A stretch of 64,000 nt of DNA from Crystallibacter degradans (GTDB lineage Bacteria > Actinomycetota > Actinomycetes > Actinomycetales > Micrococcaceae). This document shows, piece by piece, positions 50,234 to 58,958 of this stretch. Both the position numbers and the translations under genes were made by a program. The notes beneath the pieces were generated by a model. It did no database searches and was not told where the DNA came from. It saw nothing but the letters and a program-made list of their open reading frames with translations. Location of the stretch: assembly GCF_012952295.1 (NCBI RefSeq), contig NZ_JABBCH010000001.1, positions 558,001-622,000 on the forward strand. Reading direction: 5' to 3'. How positions within the stretch are numbered: position 1 is the first letter of the stretch; each line of letters begins with the position of its first letter.

Positions 50234-50782
50234 CTATCCGTTCTTCGGTTTGATCGGCGACTGATTGCCGGCGTCGCCGAGGGCGTCTGCCACGGCCTCA
50301 GCGATGTCTTCGGGCGAACTGGCTACATCGAGCCTGATCCCGGCCTCGTCCGCTTCCAATGGTTCCAGCGTTTGAAACTGCGAATCCAGCAGCGCGGGCG
50401 GCATGTATTCGTGGTTGCGTTGGCTGAGCCGGGCCGCGATCAATTCCTGCGGCCCCTGCAGATGCACAAACCGAGCTGTCGGCGCAAAGGAACGGATCTG
50501 GTCGCGGTACCGGCGCTTGAGTGCCGAACAAGCAATGACCCGGGCTTCGCCCTGTTGAATTCCCTCTGCCAAGGTACGCCCGACGGCGTCCAGCCACGGC
50601 TCACGGTCCGCGTCGGTCAGGGGATTTCCGGCCGCCATCTTCGCCTTGTTGCTCGCCGAATGCAGATCGTCGCCGTCAATGAAGGGCAGGCCAAGGCGGT
50701 CGGCTATGGCCATGCCAGCCGTCGATTTGCCGCACCCTTGCACACCCATCACTACAAATGGGGGTAGGTTCTGTTCTGCCAC
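50234..50782 (-). CDS. gntK: Gluconokinase
   Basis: 182 residues, GTG start. P-loop kinase: Walker A VMGVQGCGKSTAGMAIAD, gluconate-specific FIDGDDLHSASNKAKMAAGN, PLTDADREPWLDAVG and ACSALKRRYRDQIRSF. Phosphorylates gluconate to 6-phosphogluconate for the pentose phosphate pathway. First gene of the minus-strand operon; palindromes upstream are operator candidates. Confidence 0.92.
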   Translation of the reverse strand: MAEQNLPPFVVMGVQGCGKSTAGMAIADRLGLPFIDGDDLHSASNKAKMAAGNPLTDADREPWLDAVGRTLAEGIQQGEARVIACSALKRRYRDQIRSFAPTARFVHLQGPQELIAARLSQRNHEYMPPALLDSQFQTLEPLEADEAGIRLDVASSPEDIAEAVADALGDAGNQSPIKPKNG

Positions 50783-50808
50783 TGGCCGAACTCCTCAGAC
50801 GCGTCGTT

Positions 50809-50850
50809 ACATCTGATTTGATGTGGCCCAGCCGACAATAAATCAGATTT
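50809..50850 (-). promoter_or_regulatory. gntK promoter operators
   Basis: ACATC-TGATTT-GATGT (50809-50824) and AAATC-A-GATTT (50840-50850) are two palindromic sites 27 and 58 bases upstream of the gntK start. Read on the minus strand, the first is ACATCAAATCAGATGT. They fit the size of a GntR/FadR operator pair; the regulator at 46139 is the natural binder. Confidence 0.55.
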
Positions 50851-50868
50851 GTCTCGAATAAGATAGCA

Positions 50869-51801
50869 CAGAACATCTCCCTGGACGTCGGCGTCTCCCG
50901 CGCCCGGGCCGGCATCCCGGTGGAGTCGCTCATGACCGCCATCAGGATCGACTTCACGGTCACCTGGGGCGAGCTCATGGCCCTGGCCGGTCCGGGCGAC
51001 GCCGAGCTGCTGGTGCGCCGGGCCGAGACGGTGTGGCAAGTGGTGGACTCCTACGCCGCCCAGACCCAGGCCACCTACATCGCCGAGCGCCAGCGCATGG
51101 CCCAGGAAGCGTCCTCCGTGAGGCAAGGCCACGTCGCCACCATGTTCGGCCCGGTCAGCCCGGCGCCGGAAATGCTCACCCGCATCGCCGACGAGCTCGG
51201 CATCGACGAGGACGCTCCCCTCGTCGTGGCCGCAGCAACAACGGACGACGCCGCCGCCCTCCGAGTGGTGATCGCCGCGGCTTCCCGCCGTGGTACAGAA
51301 GTGTTCACCCACCCGCTGCCGGACGGGCTCGTCGCCTTCTGGGCAGCCGACGACCGCCCCGGCAGCGCCGACCGCGAAGCCGCCGAGCAGGTCCGGAACA
51401 TCAGGTGCGGCCTGGTGGAGCAGGTACGCGGCCTCGCGGACCTACGCGTCGCGGCCCAGGCCGCCCGCGCCCTGGCCTCCCTGGTCGAAGACACCGACCA
51501 GCAAGCCCTCACCATGCGCAACGCCTGGGCACGCCTCGCCCGACACCGCCTATCGGAAACTGGCGTCCCGGTCGTCCCCGACGTCGAAGCGGCGCTTGCT
51601 CAAAGCGGACCGGCAGAAAGGGCACGGGTCGAGGAAGCTGTGCGCTCCTACCTAGCCACCGGAAGCATCGCCCAATCCGCCGACCAGCTCTTCTGCCACC
51701 GCAACACGCTCATGAACCGCCTCCGCCGCTTCACGGACTTAACCGGCATAGACGTCACCATCCCCCAACAAGCCGCCCGCCTGGTCGTCGCCTGGTCGTG
51801 A
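50869..51801 (+). pseudogene. PucR/CdaR-type regulator, truncated second copy
   Basis: Corresponds to residues 83-393 of the regulator at 44867-46048. Codons before 50872 belong to the gntK promoter and give no ATG; translation could begin at GTG 50920 (VESLMTAIRIDFTVTW) without a ribosome site, giving 293 residues. The N-terminal sensory segment is lost while the helix-turn-helix (ATGSIAQSADQLFCHRNTLM) is intact. Either non-functional or a DNA-binding decoy. It is in the same orientation as the full copy. Confidence 0.7.
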
Positions 51802-51850
51802 TCACCGCTGCCATCGCGGGCCATGATGCTTCGACTGCATAGAATGAACA
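50869..51850 (+). repeat. Direct repeat, right copy
   Basis: Partner of 45116-46114. Left boundary is abrupt, 19 bases after the second gntK operator. Right boundary follows ACTGCATAGAATGAACA. The two copies enclose about 4.75 kb carrying gntR, idnD, idnO, gntP and gntK. Confidence 0.85.
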
Positions 51851-52227
51851 AGCCCCCAGCCCAAAACGCCGCGGGTTTCCTGCACCTTAGTCAGCGTCAG
51901 CAGGGACACGACCGCTGCCCGCCGCGGAGTCAATAGGCCGGCGAGCACGATCCCTGTGGCGTTGACTAGCGGGGGCGCCCACGGCCGGGGCAGTACCGCC
52001 GAAGATCGGGCAACCGAGATTGTAGCTGATCGCGGTCGATCTGAAGTTTCTCAAATTCAGAGATGTACTTATCTGCTCATGCCCAGCTCGTCATCCTATG
52101 GACGAGTCCTTTCCTGACGTTGTCCAACTTCGCCAGTCAACTCAATTATTCGTCAACATGACACCGAACCACCGAATAAATCAACGGCGCGTGACCTAAT
52201 CCACAGCGACTGCTACTCATAGTCTGT

Positions 52228-52241
52228 CGACTTATAAGTCG
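52228..52241 (+). promoter_or_regulatory. Operator candidate of the XRE gene
   Basis: CGACTTATAAGTCG, a perfect 14-base palindrome with a TATAA centre, 67 bp upstream of the preferred XRE start. Size and position fit an autoregulatory site of an XRE dimer overlapping the promoter. Confidence 0.5.
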
Positions 52242-52251
52242 CAATCGCATC

Positions 52252-52262
52252 AAATCAGATTT
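52252..52262 (+). promoter_or_regulatory. Second palindrome of the gntK type before the XRE gene
   Basis: AAATCAGATTT, identical over 11 bases to the gntK operator at 50840-50850; with flanks GCATCAAATCAGATTTGT it also matches the complement of the other gntK site. Could be a copied operator or chance palindrome. Confidence 0.4.
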
Positions 52263-52307
52263 GTGCAATTCACCAAGCAAACCGACACGGACTACTTCGA
52301 TTCCGCC

Positions 52308-52514
52308 ATGAGCGCGCTAGGAAATAACGTAAAGCAAGCTCGCTCACAGTTGTCCCTTTCTCAAGAACAGCTCGCCGAAAGATCTGGACTTCATCGCACT
52401 TATGTCGGTGCAGTCGAGCGAGGTGAAAGAAATCCGAGCCTAACTTCCATGCTGCGTCTCTCTGATGGGTTGGGAGTCCCGTTGAGTGAGCTCGTAAGAG
52501 GCATCGGGATATGA
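52308..52514 (+). CDS. XRE-family helix-turn-helix regulator
   Basis: 68 residues from ATG 52308; an in-frame GTG at 52263 would add 15 residues but directly touches a palindrome. HTH core LGNNVKQARSQLSLSQEQLA, ERSGLHRTYVGAVERGERNP, SMLRLSDGLGVPLSEL. Overlaps the nuclease-helicase gene by 4 bp (ATGA). Small coupled XRE proteins like this control restriction or other defence genes so that the toxic partner is not made too early. AT-rich codon use compared with the core genes. Confidence 0.85.
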   Translation: MSALGNNVKQARSQLSLSQEQLAERSGLHRTYVGAVERGERNPSLTSMLRLSDGLGVPLSELVRGIGI

Positions 52515-54541
52515 CGCTTACGACTCCCACTGAACATGTAGCGCAGGAATCGGTTCATTCCCCCATTGCCATCAGGGGACGAGGCAAACGCTCTTTGTAC
52601 AGTAATTCCATCGAACAATTCATGCGGACTGAAACTGCGTCGGTAGTCGGGCAACTGACATATTTTCATGGTTTTGATACGAATTCGGAACAGGCTGACG
52701 CATGGGCGATTGAGATTGAGCTGCTGAAGGAGCAACTCATCAATCTCCAGCAGGGGACCGTATTTATCGAATTCATGATTCCCCGCATGGGCAGAAGAGC
52801 AGACGCCGTCATCATTCTTGCAGGAAGTATTTTCGTAATCGAATTCAAGGTTGGCGCGAACCACTTCGACATACAAGCACTCGAGCAGGCATATGGGTAC
52901 GCCCTCGACTTGAAGTATTTCCACAAGACAAGTCATCTGCTTCCGATTGTTCCTGTAGTAATCGCTACAGACGCTCCTAGTCAAATAGCTGAAGTGCACT
53001 GGGACGACGAGGCAGTCGCTGTCCCAATTAAAAGCAATGGCAGCAATCTCGGCGCAATTCTGCAGATGATTCAATCTCAGGAAACTAGAGTAGAAATGAT
53101 TGATGCTGAATTATGGGCTGATGGTAGGTATTATCCTTCCCCAACCATAGTGCAGGCAGCCCAAGCCCTCTATGCCGGGCACGATGTTGCTGATATTACT
53201 CGATCAGAAGCAGATGAAGCGGGCCTTCGAGAAACGAGCAACTACGTTCAACAAGTAATCCACTCGGCTCGGCTAAATCGTGAAAAAGCTATCTGCTTCG
53301 TCACAGGAGTTCCCGGAGCAGGCAAAACACTCGTCGGACTGAACATTGCGACAGCCACCCAAGCGTCCGACGCTGAACACGCTGTGTACCTGTCCGGCAA
53401 CGGCCCTCTTGTCTCTGTCCTACAAGAAGCACTGGCCCGAGACGAATCTGGACGGCTGGGATGTCGCAAGTCCACTAGCTATCGACGCGCCGCTGCCTAC
53501 GTCCAGAACATTCACCATTTTCGAGATGAGTATGTATTTGACTCGGGTTCCCCCGCCGAACAGGTGGTCATATTTGATGAGGCCCAGCGCGCATGGAACC
53601 GCGAACAGACTTCAAAGTTCATGCGAACGAAGAAGCGGCAGCCCGGATTCGACCAATCCGAACCCGAGTTCCTCATCAGCGTCATGGACCGACACGACGA
53701 CTGGGCGGTAATAGTCGCTTTGGTCGGCGGTGGCCAAGAGATTAATGCCGGCGAGGCAGGACTCGATGGCTGGCTTCGAGCCCTAAACCAGAGCCATGCG
53801 AGCTGGAGCATATACCTCGCACCTGAGGTCGAGGACCCGACGTCTATGGGATCTGCCGTAAGCCTAGTTGATTATTCAGATCTAAGCATTGAAATATCGA
53901 CAGACCTGCATTTGAAGACGAGTCAACGGTCATTTAGAACAGAACTTATATCCGAAGGAGTACATCATCTCGTTCACGGCGATTCGGATGCGGCGTCGAA
54001 AATATTTAGACAGACAGAGAATCTTTTCCCAATAACTGTAACACGTGACTTGGAAGTGGCAAAAGCTTGGGTTCGTGAGCACCGAAAGGCGACTGAATCA
54101 AGTGGACTACTCGCCTCTTCCAAAGGATACCGGCTCCTTCCGGAAGGAATATTTGTAAAAAATAAAATCGATCCGGCCGTATGGTTTCTCAATGAAACAG
54201 ATGATGTTCGGTCATGCCATGCGTTAGAACTCGTTGGAACCGAGTTCGATGTTCAAGGCTTAGAGCTTGATTGGACTATCGTAGCCTGGGACGCCGATTA
54301 TAGATGGAATGGGTCCGAATTTGAACACTGGAAGTTTTCCGGCACAAAATGGCAACACATCAACAAGCGCCTAGATCAAGATTTCCTGCGCAACGCATAC
54401 AGAGTCCTGCTGACAAGGGCACGCCAGGGCATGATCATTTTCGTGCCGCATGGTACCAACGATGACCCGACACGAAACCCGGATTGGTATGCGTCCGCTG
54501 CCAGTTACTTAAAGCGTGCCGGCTTGAAGATCATTACATAA
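52511..54541 (+). CDS. Nuclease-helicase protein: PD-(D/E)XK-like domain fused to a DUF2075 SF1-type ATPase
   Basis: 676 residues. N-terminal half holds a restriction-nuclease-like core RRADAVIILAGSIFVIEFKV (Asp about residue 96, Glu-Phe-Lys about 111-113) followed by ALEQAYGYALDLKYF. Then the DUF2075/SF1-like ATPase: Walker A VTGVPGAGKTLVGL (about 266), Walker B QVVIFDEAQRAWN (about 355), ALVGGGQEIN (motif III-like), FDVQGLELDWTIVAWD, and the C-terminal RVLLTRARQGMIIFVP. Nuclease plus helicase under an XRE switch is a common layout of bacterial anti-phage genes. GC is near 50 percent, so recently gained. I do not know a named system for this exact pair. Confidence 0.78.
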   Translation: MTLTTPTEHVAQESVHSPIAIRGRGKRSLYSNSIEQFMRTETASVVGQLTYFHGFDTNSEQADAWAIEIELLKEQLINLQQGTVFIEFMIPRMGRRADAVIILAGSIFVIEFKVGANHFDIQALEQAYGYALDLKYFHKTSHLLPIVPVVIATDAPSQIAEVHWDDEAVAVPIKSNGSNLGAILQMIQSQETRVEMIDAELWADGRYYPSPTIVQAAQALYAGHDVADITRSEADEAGLRETSNYVQQVIHSARLNREKAICFVTGVPGAGKTLVGLNIATATQASDAEHAVYLSGNGPLVSVLQEALARDESGRLGCRKSTSYRRAAAYVQNIHHFRDEYVFDSGSPAEQVVIFDEAQRAWNREQTSKFMRTKKRQPGFDQSEPEFLISVMDRHDDWAVIVALVGGGQEINAGEAGLDGWLRALNQSHASWSIYLAPEVEDPTSMGSAVSLVDYSDLSIEISTDLHLKTSQRSFRTELISEGVHHLVHGDSDAASKIFRQTENLFPITVTRDLEVAKAWVREHRKATESSGLLASSKGYRLLPEGIFVKNKIDPAVWFLNETDDVRSCHALELVGTEFDVQGLELDWTIVAWDADYRWNGSEFEHWKFSGTKWQHINKRLDQDFLRNAYRVLLTRARQGMIIFVPHGTNDDPTRNPDWYASAASYLKRAGLKIIT

Positions 54542-54684
54542 CGCATATATAGTCGCTGAAGGCAACTAGGGTATGCATGACTAACCACTATTCAGCCGGC
54601 ACATTCGCAATTTGGAGGCCTCGGTCAGAAATCGGCCGACGCACAGTCGATTCGGTAGAGGATTGCCTGCTGTTCTGGAAGCAC

Positions 54685-56988
54685 TCATGCCAACTTCGCG
54701 AACAGTTCCTCCAGATCTTCGTCAGATCCGCCGGGAGCTGCACTTGGAATGTACGGCTGCCAACCAGCATTAGAGTCTTCCCCGTCTGGGTCGCTCAATT
54801 CGTCAATCTTCTCGATAATCGAATCAAAATCAATGTCGAGTCCAAGCTCGTAGGCCACAGATACCAATTCATCCAAAAGTTGTTGCATTAGCTTGGCATC
54901 CTCTTGTTGATTGATTGCTTCCATTTCCCATTCGACGGCTTGCATCAGAAGTTCCTCGCCCTTCTTCTGATAACGCCCGTTGCGGAACCATTCAGGCACT
55001 TCATGGAACGCCAAAAGATCGCTCGCTTGTTCCACGATAAAGAACGCGCTCGAGAGAATTTCCTCCGCAGCATCTAGAGCCCAGTCGGGACCATCCGGGG
55101 TTGCGAGGTAAGCTGCCAGGTGGAAGAGGGCTGTTGCTTCCGGACGGACAGACCCGCTCAAGAGCTCCAGCAGCAAGGTCACGTTCTGCTCAAGCAACTC
55201 TGCAGTAGCTGGCAAGCGGAGCGAAGTGCCGAAAGCCAGGGCAGCGAGGTCCGATACCAGTTCGACGCGCTCTGTAAGTCTCTCTGGATGCCACGGAAAC
55301 GCCTCAGCTTTTTCCGCTTCACTCAGGGTTCTGCGGGCTTGCTCCCGCGTTTCTGCGATCTCGAGCTGCGTAGCGGCAACTCGCATCGTATGCCCGTCCA
55401 GGTCGGGAAGAAGTTCGGCCAGGCTGGCCCTTAGCTCCGGACGCGGCCTCTCTGAAGAGCCTATAATCCGATCGTCCAAATACCCAGCCAGCCTTAGCAA
55501 GTAGGCGATCTGTGCACACTTCATCAGACGTGGCCAGAGTGCTTGAAGATGGTGCGCCTCGTCTATACGACGCAGCAAAAAATCCTTGCGGCTGGCGTCA
55601 AACAATGAGGTGTACTGTGCGTGGCCAGTTTGAGGTGTTAGACGAATCCATGTATCTTCCAGAACCTTTAACGCGGGGATCCAATTGCGTTCGTCTTCCA
55701 TCGATACAGCGCGCCTGATGTCATCTAATGGGACAAGAACACCAGGATCAGCAACTAATTGAAACAAGATGTCGACAGCAAGTCTTGGCAACTGCCGGAA
55801 ACTCCCAGACCAAATCGCGTCAGGATTGTCTAGTGCGCCGAGAATTTCTTCATAAAATTCATCGATTTTTTCGTGCCTGGTCAACATTGTAACCGACTCT
55901 AAAATTCGCGGATTAAAAGATTCGTGATCGACCACTTTGCGATAGCGAAGATCTTTCGCAAAGCCGGTACGGAATGACTCATGTTCGAATGCAAAATAGA
56001 GATGATTAAATAGCATCTCCGCTTTTGCTTGCCGCCCAATATCAGACAGGTTGATCTTCAGTCTCGCATGATCATCGCCAAGACGACGAAGTCGATCATC
56101 GGGTCCACTGATGGCTTCACCGAATAGCTGTTCGCGGCTTGTCATGATTAGTCTATAGTGCCCATTAGATCGCCGAATCTTCTCGAGAAGGGCGGCAATG
56201 CTGTTTGCTTCATTTTTTTGCAGTTCGGCCGTGCTGGTTTGACCAAGAAAATCATCATAGAAAAAAATGGTATTTTCCTCGCTCAATTGACGCCAGGCTT
56301 CCTGAACATCTGACGTGACGTTTACCACCCTCCATCCTTGATGCCAATGCCTCAACAACAGCATCTCAGCTAAAGTGCTTTTTCCAACACCTGGTGAGCC
56401 AGTAATAATCAGTAGATTCTCTTCGTCTAGAACATCAGAAGCTTGGCGATAAGCAGGGGTGTGGACGAAAAGCCTGGCACGATCGATTACACGTCGAACC
56501 AGCTCTTCGCTCCGCTGCCATTCGGCACTATTCACCATGCGGTGTAGAGCAGTAGAGCTCGACAACCACAGTTTGAAATGCCTTTCTTCCACTTTGGCGT
56601 GCTTCGTCAAAGCTTGATTAAGTTTGCCCCTGTGCCACACTTGCCGCGTCTGGGCATCGATACCGTTCAAAATCTGCAGGATTTCGTTTTCAGCTTCAGG
56701 CGACAGCGCTGCCGACACAACCAATAAATACTTACTTAGCCTCATGCCTTGCAACTTCTGAACTTCTCCTGCAGCTGCACTCTTCAATGAAGCTTTTTGG
56801 GCGTCAGGACGATGCTTACACTGTACGACTACAGGCAATGAGCAGGACATCGTGTCACGTAGATCTATTCCGCCGTCGGGGCCAACCGCAAAAGTGACCA
56901 ATTCCAAACCCAGATCGGCATTTAGTAGATTTCTCGCAAACTCTTCAAAATCTATAGGGGAAAGAGATCGAAAATCGTAGTCAGTCAC
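54685..56988 (-). CDS. Mrr-like restriction endonuclease fused to an nSTAND3 NTPase
   Basis: 767 residues from GTG 56988 (TAGGA 9 bases upstream); a longer frame to 57123 has no family similarity. N-terminal Mrr-type nuclease: DFRSLSPIDFEEFARNLL, then GPDGGIDLR with Asp42 and VVVQCKH with Gln56-x-Lys58. Middle nSTAND3 ATPase: HTPAYRQASDVLDEENLLII, Walker A TGSPGVGKSTLAEMLLL, Walker B ENTIFFYDDFLGQT, RLIMTSREQLF. C-terminal third is helical, likely a sensor for a phage product as in Avs-type proteins. Probably a single-protein abortive defence system; low-GC and facing the XRE/nuclease-helicase pair. Confidence 0.82.
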   Translation of the reverse strand: MTDYDFRSLSPIDFEEFARNLLNADLGLELVTFAVGPDGGIDLRDTMSCSLPVVVQCKHRPDAQKASLKSAAAGEVQKLQGMRLSKYLLVVSAALSPEAENEILQILNGIDAQTRQVWHRGKLNQALTKHAKVEERHFKLWLSSSTALHRMVNSAEWQRSEELVRRVIDRARLFVHTPAYRQASDVLDEENLLIITGSPGVGKSTLAEMLLLRHWHQGWRVVNVTSDVQEAWRQLSEENTIFFYDDFLGQTSTAELQKNEANSIAALLEKIRRSNGHYRLIMTSREQLFGEAISGPDDRLRRLGDDHARLKINLSDIGRQAKAEMLFNHLYFAFEHESFRTGFAKDLRYRKVVDHESFNPRILESVTMLTRHEKIDEFYEEILGALDNPDAIWSGSFRQLPRLAVDILFQLVADPGVLVPLDDIRRAVSMEDERNWIPALKVLEDTWIRLTPQTGHAQYTSLFDASRKDFLLRRIDEAHHLQALWPRLMKCAQIAYLLRLAGYLDDRIIGSSERPRPELRASLAELLPDLDGHTMRVAATQLEIAETREQARRTLSEAEKAEAFPWHPERLTERVELVSDLAALAFGTSLRLPATAELLEQNVTLLLELLSGSVRPEATALFHLAAYLATPDGPDWALDAAEEILSSAFFIVEQASDLLAFHEVPEWFRNGRYQKKGEELLMQAVEWEMEAINQQEDAKLMQQLLDELVSVAYELGLDIDFDSIIEKIDELSDPDGEDSNAGWQPYIPSAAPGGSDEDLEELFAKLA

Positions 56989-57251
56989 GTGCTCAATCCT
57001 ATAATCTTCAGGGCCCAAACAAGGAAAAGGAGAAGCCGTGTGGGTACGCCCTGCGTACGGTCGGAGCGCAAGCTGCCCGCGGTGCCCCACGGTGCCACAG
57101 GGGAAGCCCTCTGCGAGTGCCAATCATCAGGGCGCCACTGGCGATCTGGAGGGTCTTCTCTCAGCAGTCCGTCCGCCAGCCACATTAGATGCATAGAGGT
57201 GCCACACACGGAGCCCCAGATCTATTATGCCGCTCAGCTATGGTGGGTAAC

Positions 57252-57839
57252 ATGGCACGGGGAGACAGCGAACAGAGCTTCAAAGCGGCCGCCGCTTCGG
57301 ACGGCATTCCGCTAACGCAAAACTACTCGTTTTCCTGGCTGAATGAGCGGGGACATTTCGGCCTCCCTCCGGAGGCGTCCGAGGTAGCCGCCTCCCTCCA
57401 CGGGATCTTTCTGGCTCTTGAGGGTGATGCTATTCCGTATGCCGCCGGACGGACCAACGTGTTGCGCGGCGATCTCCTCCACGAGCCGAGCGGCACCATA
57501 ATCGAAGTCGATGAATTCCAGCACTTCTCCAGTTGGCGGCTAGTCGCCCTGGACGCCTACCCTTTGGATGCGGCCCTCGGGTTCGACCGCGACGAATACC
57601 GTTACCTGTGCCGTCGCAACGCCAATCGGGCCGACACCTTCCGCGCCTCCAAGCTCGCCAAGGGATTCCCCAATCCAGGCTCAAGGACAAGGCAGCGCGC
57701 CTACTACGACTCGCTACGTGACTTGGCCGCCTCGGCTATGAGCCTGCCACCGATCATTCGTGTGCCGGCCATCGACGACGACGGAGCTCACGCGTACCGA
57801 ACCCATAGGGACAAGATAGCTGGAGCTCTCGGCATATAA
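57252..57839 (+). CDS. Hypothetical protein, possibly nuclease-like
   Basis: 195 residues from ATG 57252 (MARGDSEQSFKAAAASDG). Family not recognised. The centre GTIIEVDEFQHFSSWRLVAL has E-x-D-E-x-Q-H residues that would suit a PD-(D/E)XK-like or metal site, and NVLRGDLLHEPSGT precedes it; FDRDEYRYLCRRNANRADTF follows. No membrane segment. It stands beside the STAND gene in opposite orientation and shares the accessory setting. Confidence 0.6.
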   Translation: MARGDSEQSFKAAAASDGIPLTQNYSFSWLNERGHFGLPPEASEVAASLHGIFLALEGDAIPYAAGRTNVLRGDLLHEPSGTIIEVDEFQHFSSWRLVALDAYPLDAALGFDRDEYRYLCRRNANRADTFRASKLAKGFPNPGSRTRQRAYYDSLRDLAASAMSLPPIIRVPAIDDDGAHAYRTHRDKIAGALGI

Positions 57840-58226
57840 ATAGGTACTCTGGCCGTACAGAGTGTAGCTTGGCAAAGCCTGCTGTTCTCCAGCTCTCGCC
57901 CACGGGTGGCGAGGGCGGCGAACGCCCACTTCATCATGGACGCCCGGATGGAGGGCTAGAGGAGAAGGTCCAGTCACTGCGCGCGGCAACCAGCGACTGA
58001 ACGCCGCCGTCGCACGCTCGCCGTTCAGGTCCACTTCAAAGGCCGGTCAGGTGGAAGAGTTCCCTCTTCGCGTGCAATTGCTCCTCGTTCAGACGTTTCT
58101 GTATGCTGACGGGAAACCAAGGCATACACGTTCCACGTCCGATGAAATCCGCATGGATGCGAGTAGCCCCCCAGCGGCCTCAACGACGCGTTCAGTGGTC
58201 TCTGGGTTGTTAGCTAAGGTCGTGCT
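57840..58226. other. Gene-free stretch
   Basis: 387 bp with only short frames in conflicting directions. A GCGAGGGCGGCGAACG-type GC block near 57920 returns to core-like composition. No repeat or RNA recognised. Confidence 0.45.
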
Positions 58227-58643
58227 GTGAATATCGCCGGAATCTCTATGAGCCTTCTTTACTTGGCAGGAGGCGTACTGCCGCTCTACGCCATTCTTCA
58301 CGCCCTGCGGCGGGTATATCCGCCCGGACACCGATACAAGGTTCGACAAGACTACATAGCTGCTCTCCGCGGCGTCTGCGAAGACCTATTCGTCGCTTCA
58401 GATGATTACCCGGAAGCGGAAAGCGACGGCACCGCATGGATAACTCAGGAACTACATGAATCAGACCCTTGGGGTGTCCCCTATAACCAATCCGATTTCT
58501 ACTTTGGAACCTCCAGTCACGGACAGGACAGTTATCAGTCATCCCGGAAACTTCTAACAGAGTTGCTGTTTGTAGGAGGCGGCCTGATTTGCGGAACGGC
58601 TGCCAGCATCTGGTCTGTCCTGGCCTCGATCCCGGAAACGTAA
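58227..58643 (+). CDS. Small membrane protein, hypothetical
   Basis: 138 residues, GTG start, AAGG site 7 bases upstream. One membrane helix at each end (AGISMSLLYLAGGVLPLYAIL and LLTELLFVGGGLICGTAASIW) with a soluble middle rich in Asp, Tyr and Ser (SDDYPEAESDGTAW, FGTSSHGQDSYQSS). No family recognised. It stands alone in the accessory region. Confidence 0.58.
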   Translation: MNIAGISMSLLYLAGGVLPLYAILHALRRVYPPGHRYKVRQDYIAALRGVCEDLFVASDDYPEAESDGTAWITQELHESDPWGVPYNQSDFYFGTSSHGQDSYQSSRKLLTELLFVGGGLICGTAASIWSVLASIPET

Positions 58644-58958
58644 GATGCGCTATCCGGTCCCGGGTAGGCATCCTCGAGACACCAACCGCCGTGGGCGACG
58701 GCGCGGCCAGACTTGCGCGCTGTCGGACCGAAGCAACCTGGGCGCAGACGTCCTCGGGGTGAAGGCGACGAGGGTGACTTCTATGGGATCCCCGGAATTA
58801 AATCCGAGAGCTTGATTCGCTGAGCGGCTGGAGAGTGCCGTCGGTTAGGGGAGACATTGTTTTCCGGGCCGGTGAGGAGTCCAGGAAGTACATCGAATAG
58901 AGGAATGGATCGGTTACTTCCCTGTTAGGGGCCAGGTCAAAAGTGCTCTTCCAAGTGA
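58644..58958. other. Stretch with a possible broken ORF on the minus strand
   Basis: The minus strand at 58798-58983 reads TFDLAPNREVTDPFLYSMYF and on to TLQPLSESSSRI then TAA, with plausible codon use, but its 5' side ends where the hydrolase fragment on the other strand begins. Probably the tail of an unrelated truncated gene; not identified. Confidence 0.3.

Larger units (their letters stand above)
51851..52307. other. Gene-free stretch upstream of the XRE gene
   Basis: GC falls from high to about 50 percent between 52000 and 52300, the start of foreign-looking DNA. The minus strand at about 51855-52000 can be read as TGIVLAGLLTPRRAAVVSLL, faintly like a BioY membrane segment; too short to call. 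Two operator-like palindromes lie at the right end. Confidence 0.35.

Noticed and set aside
48117-50264. A 715-codon open frame on the plus strand opposite idnO and gntP
   Set aside because: Antisense shadow created by high GC; translation is His/Gln/Arg-rich without any domain, while the minus strand encodes clear IdnO and GntP.
51855-52000. A BioY-like membrane remnant on the minus strand
   Set aside because: Only about 40 residues of weak similarity from memory and no further traces; kept as a remark in the intergenic entry.
54577-54891. A 104-codon plus-strand frame at the end of the Mrr/STAND gene
   Set aside because: It overlaps the clearly coding C-terminus of that gene and has no ribosome site.
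56989-57123. An N-terminal extension of the Mrr/STAND protein to 57123
   Set aside because: The extra 45 residues show no family similarity, and a GTG with a ribosome site at 56988 gives the normal Mrr N-terminus.
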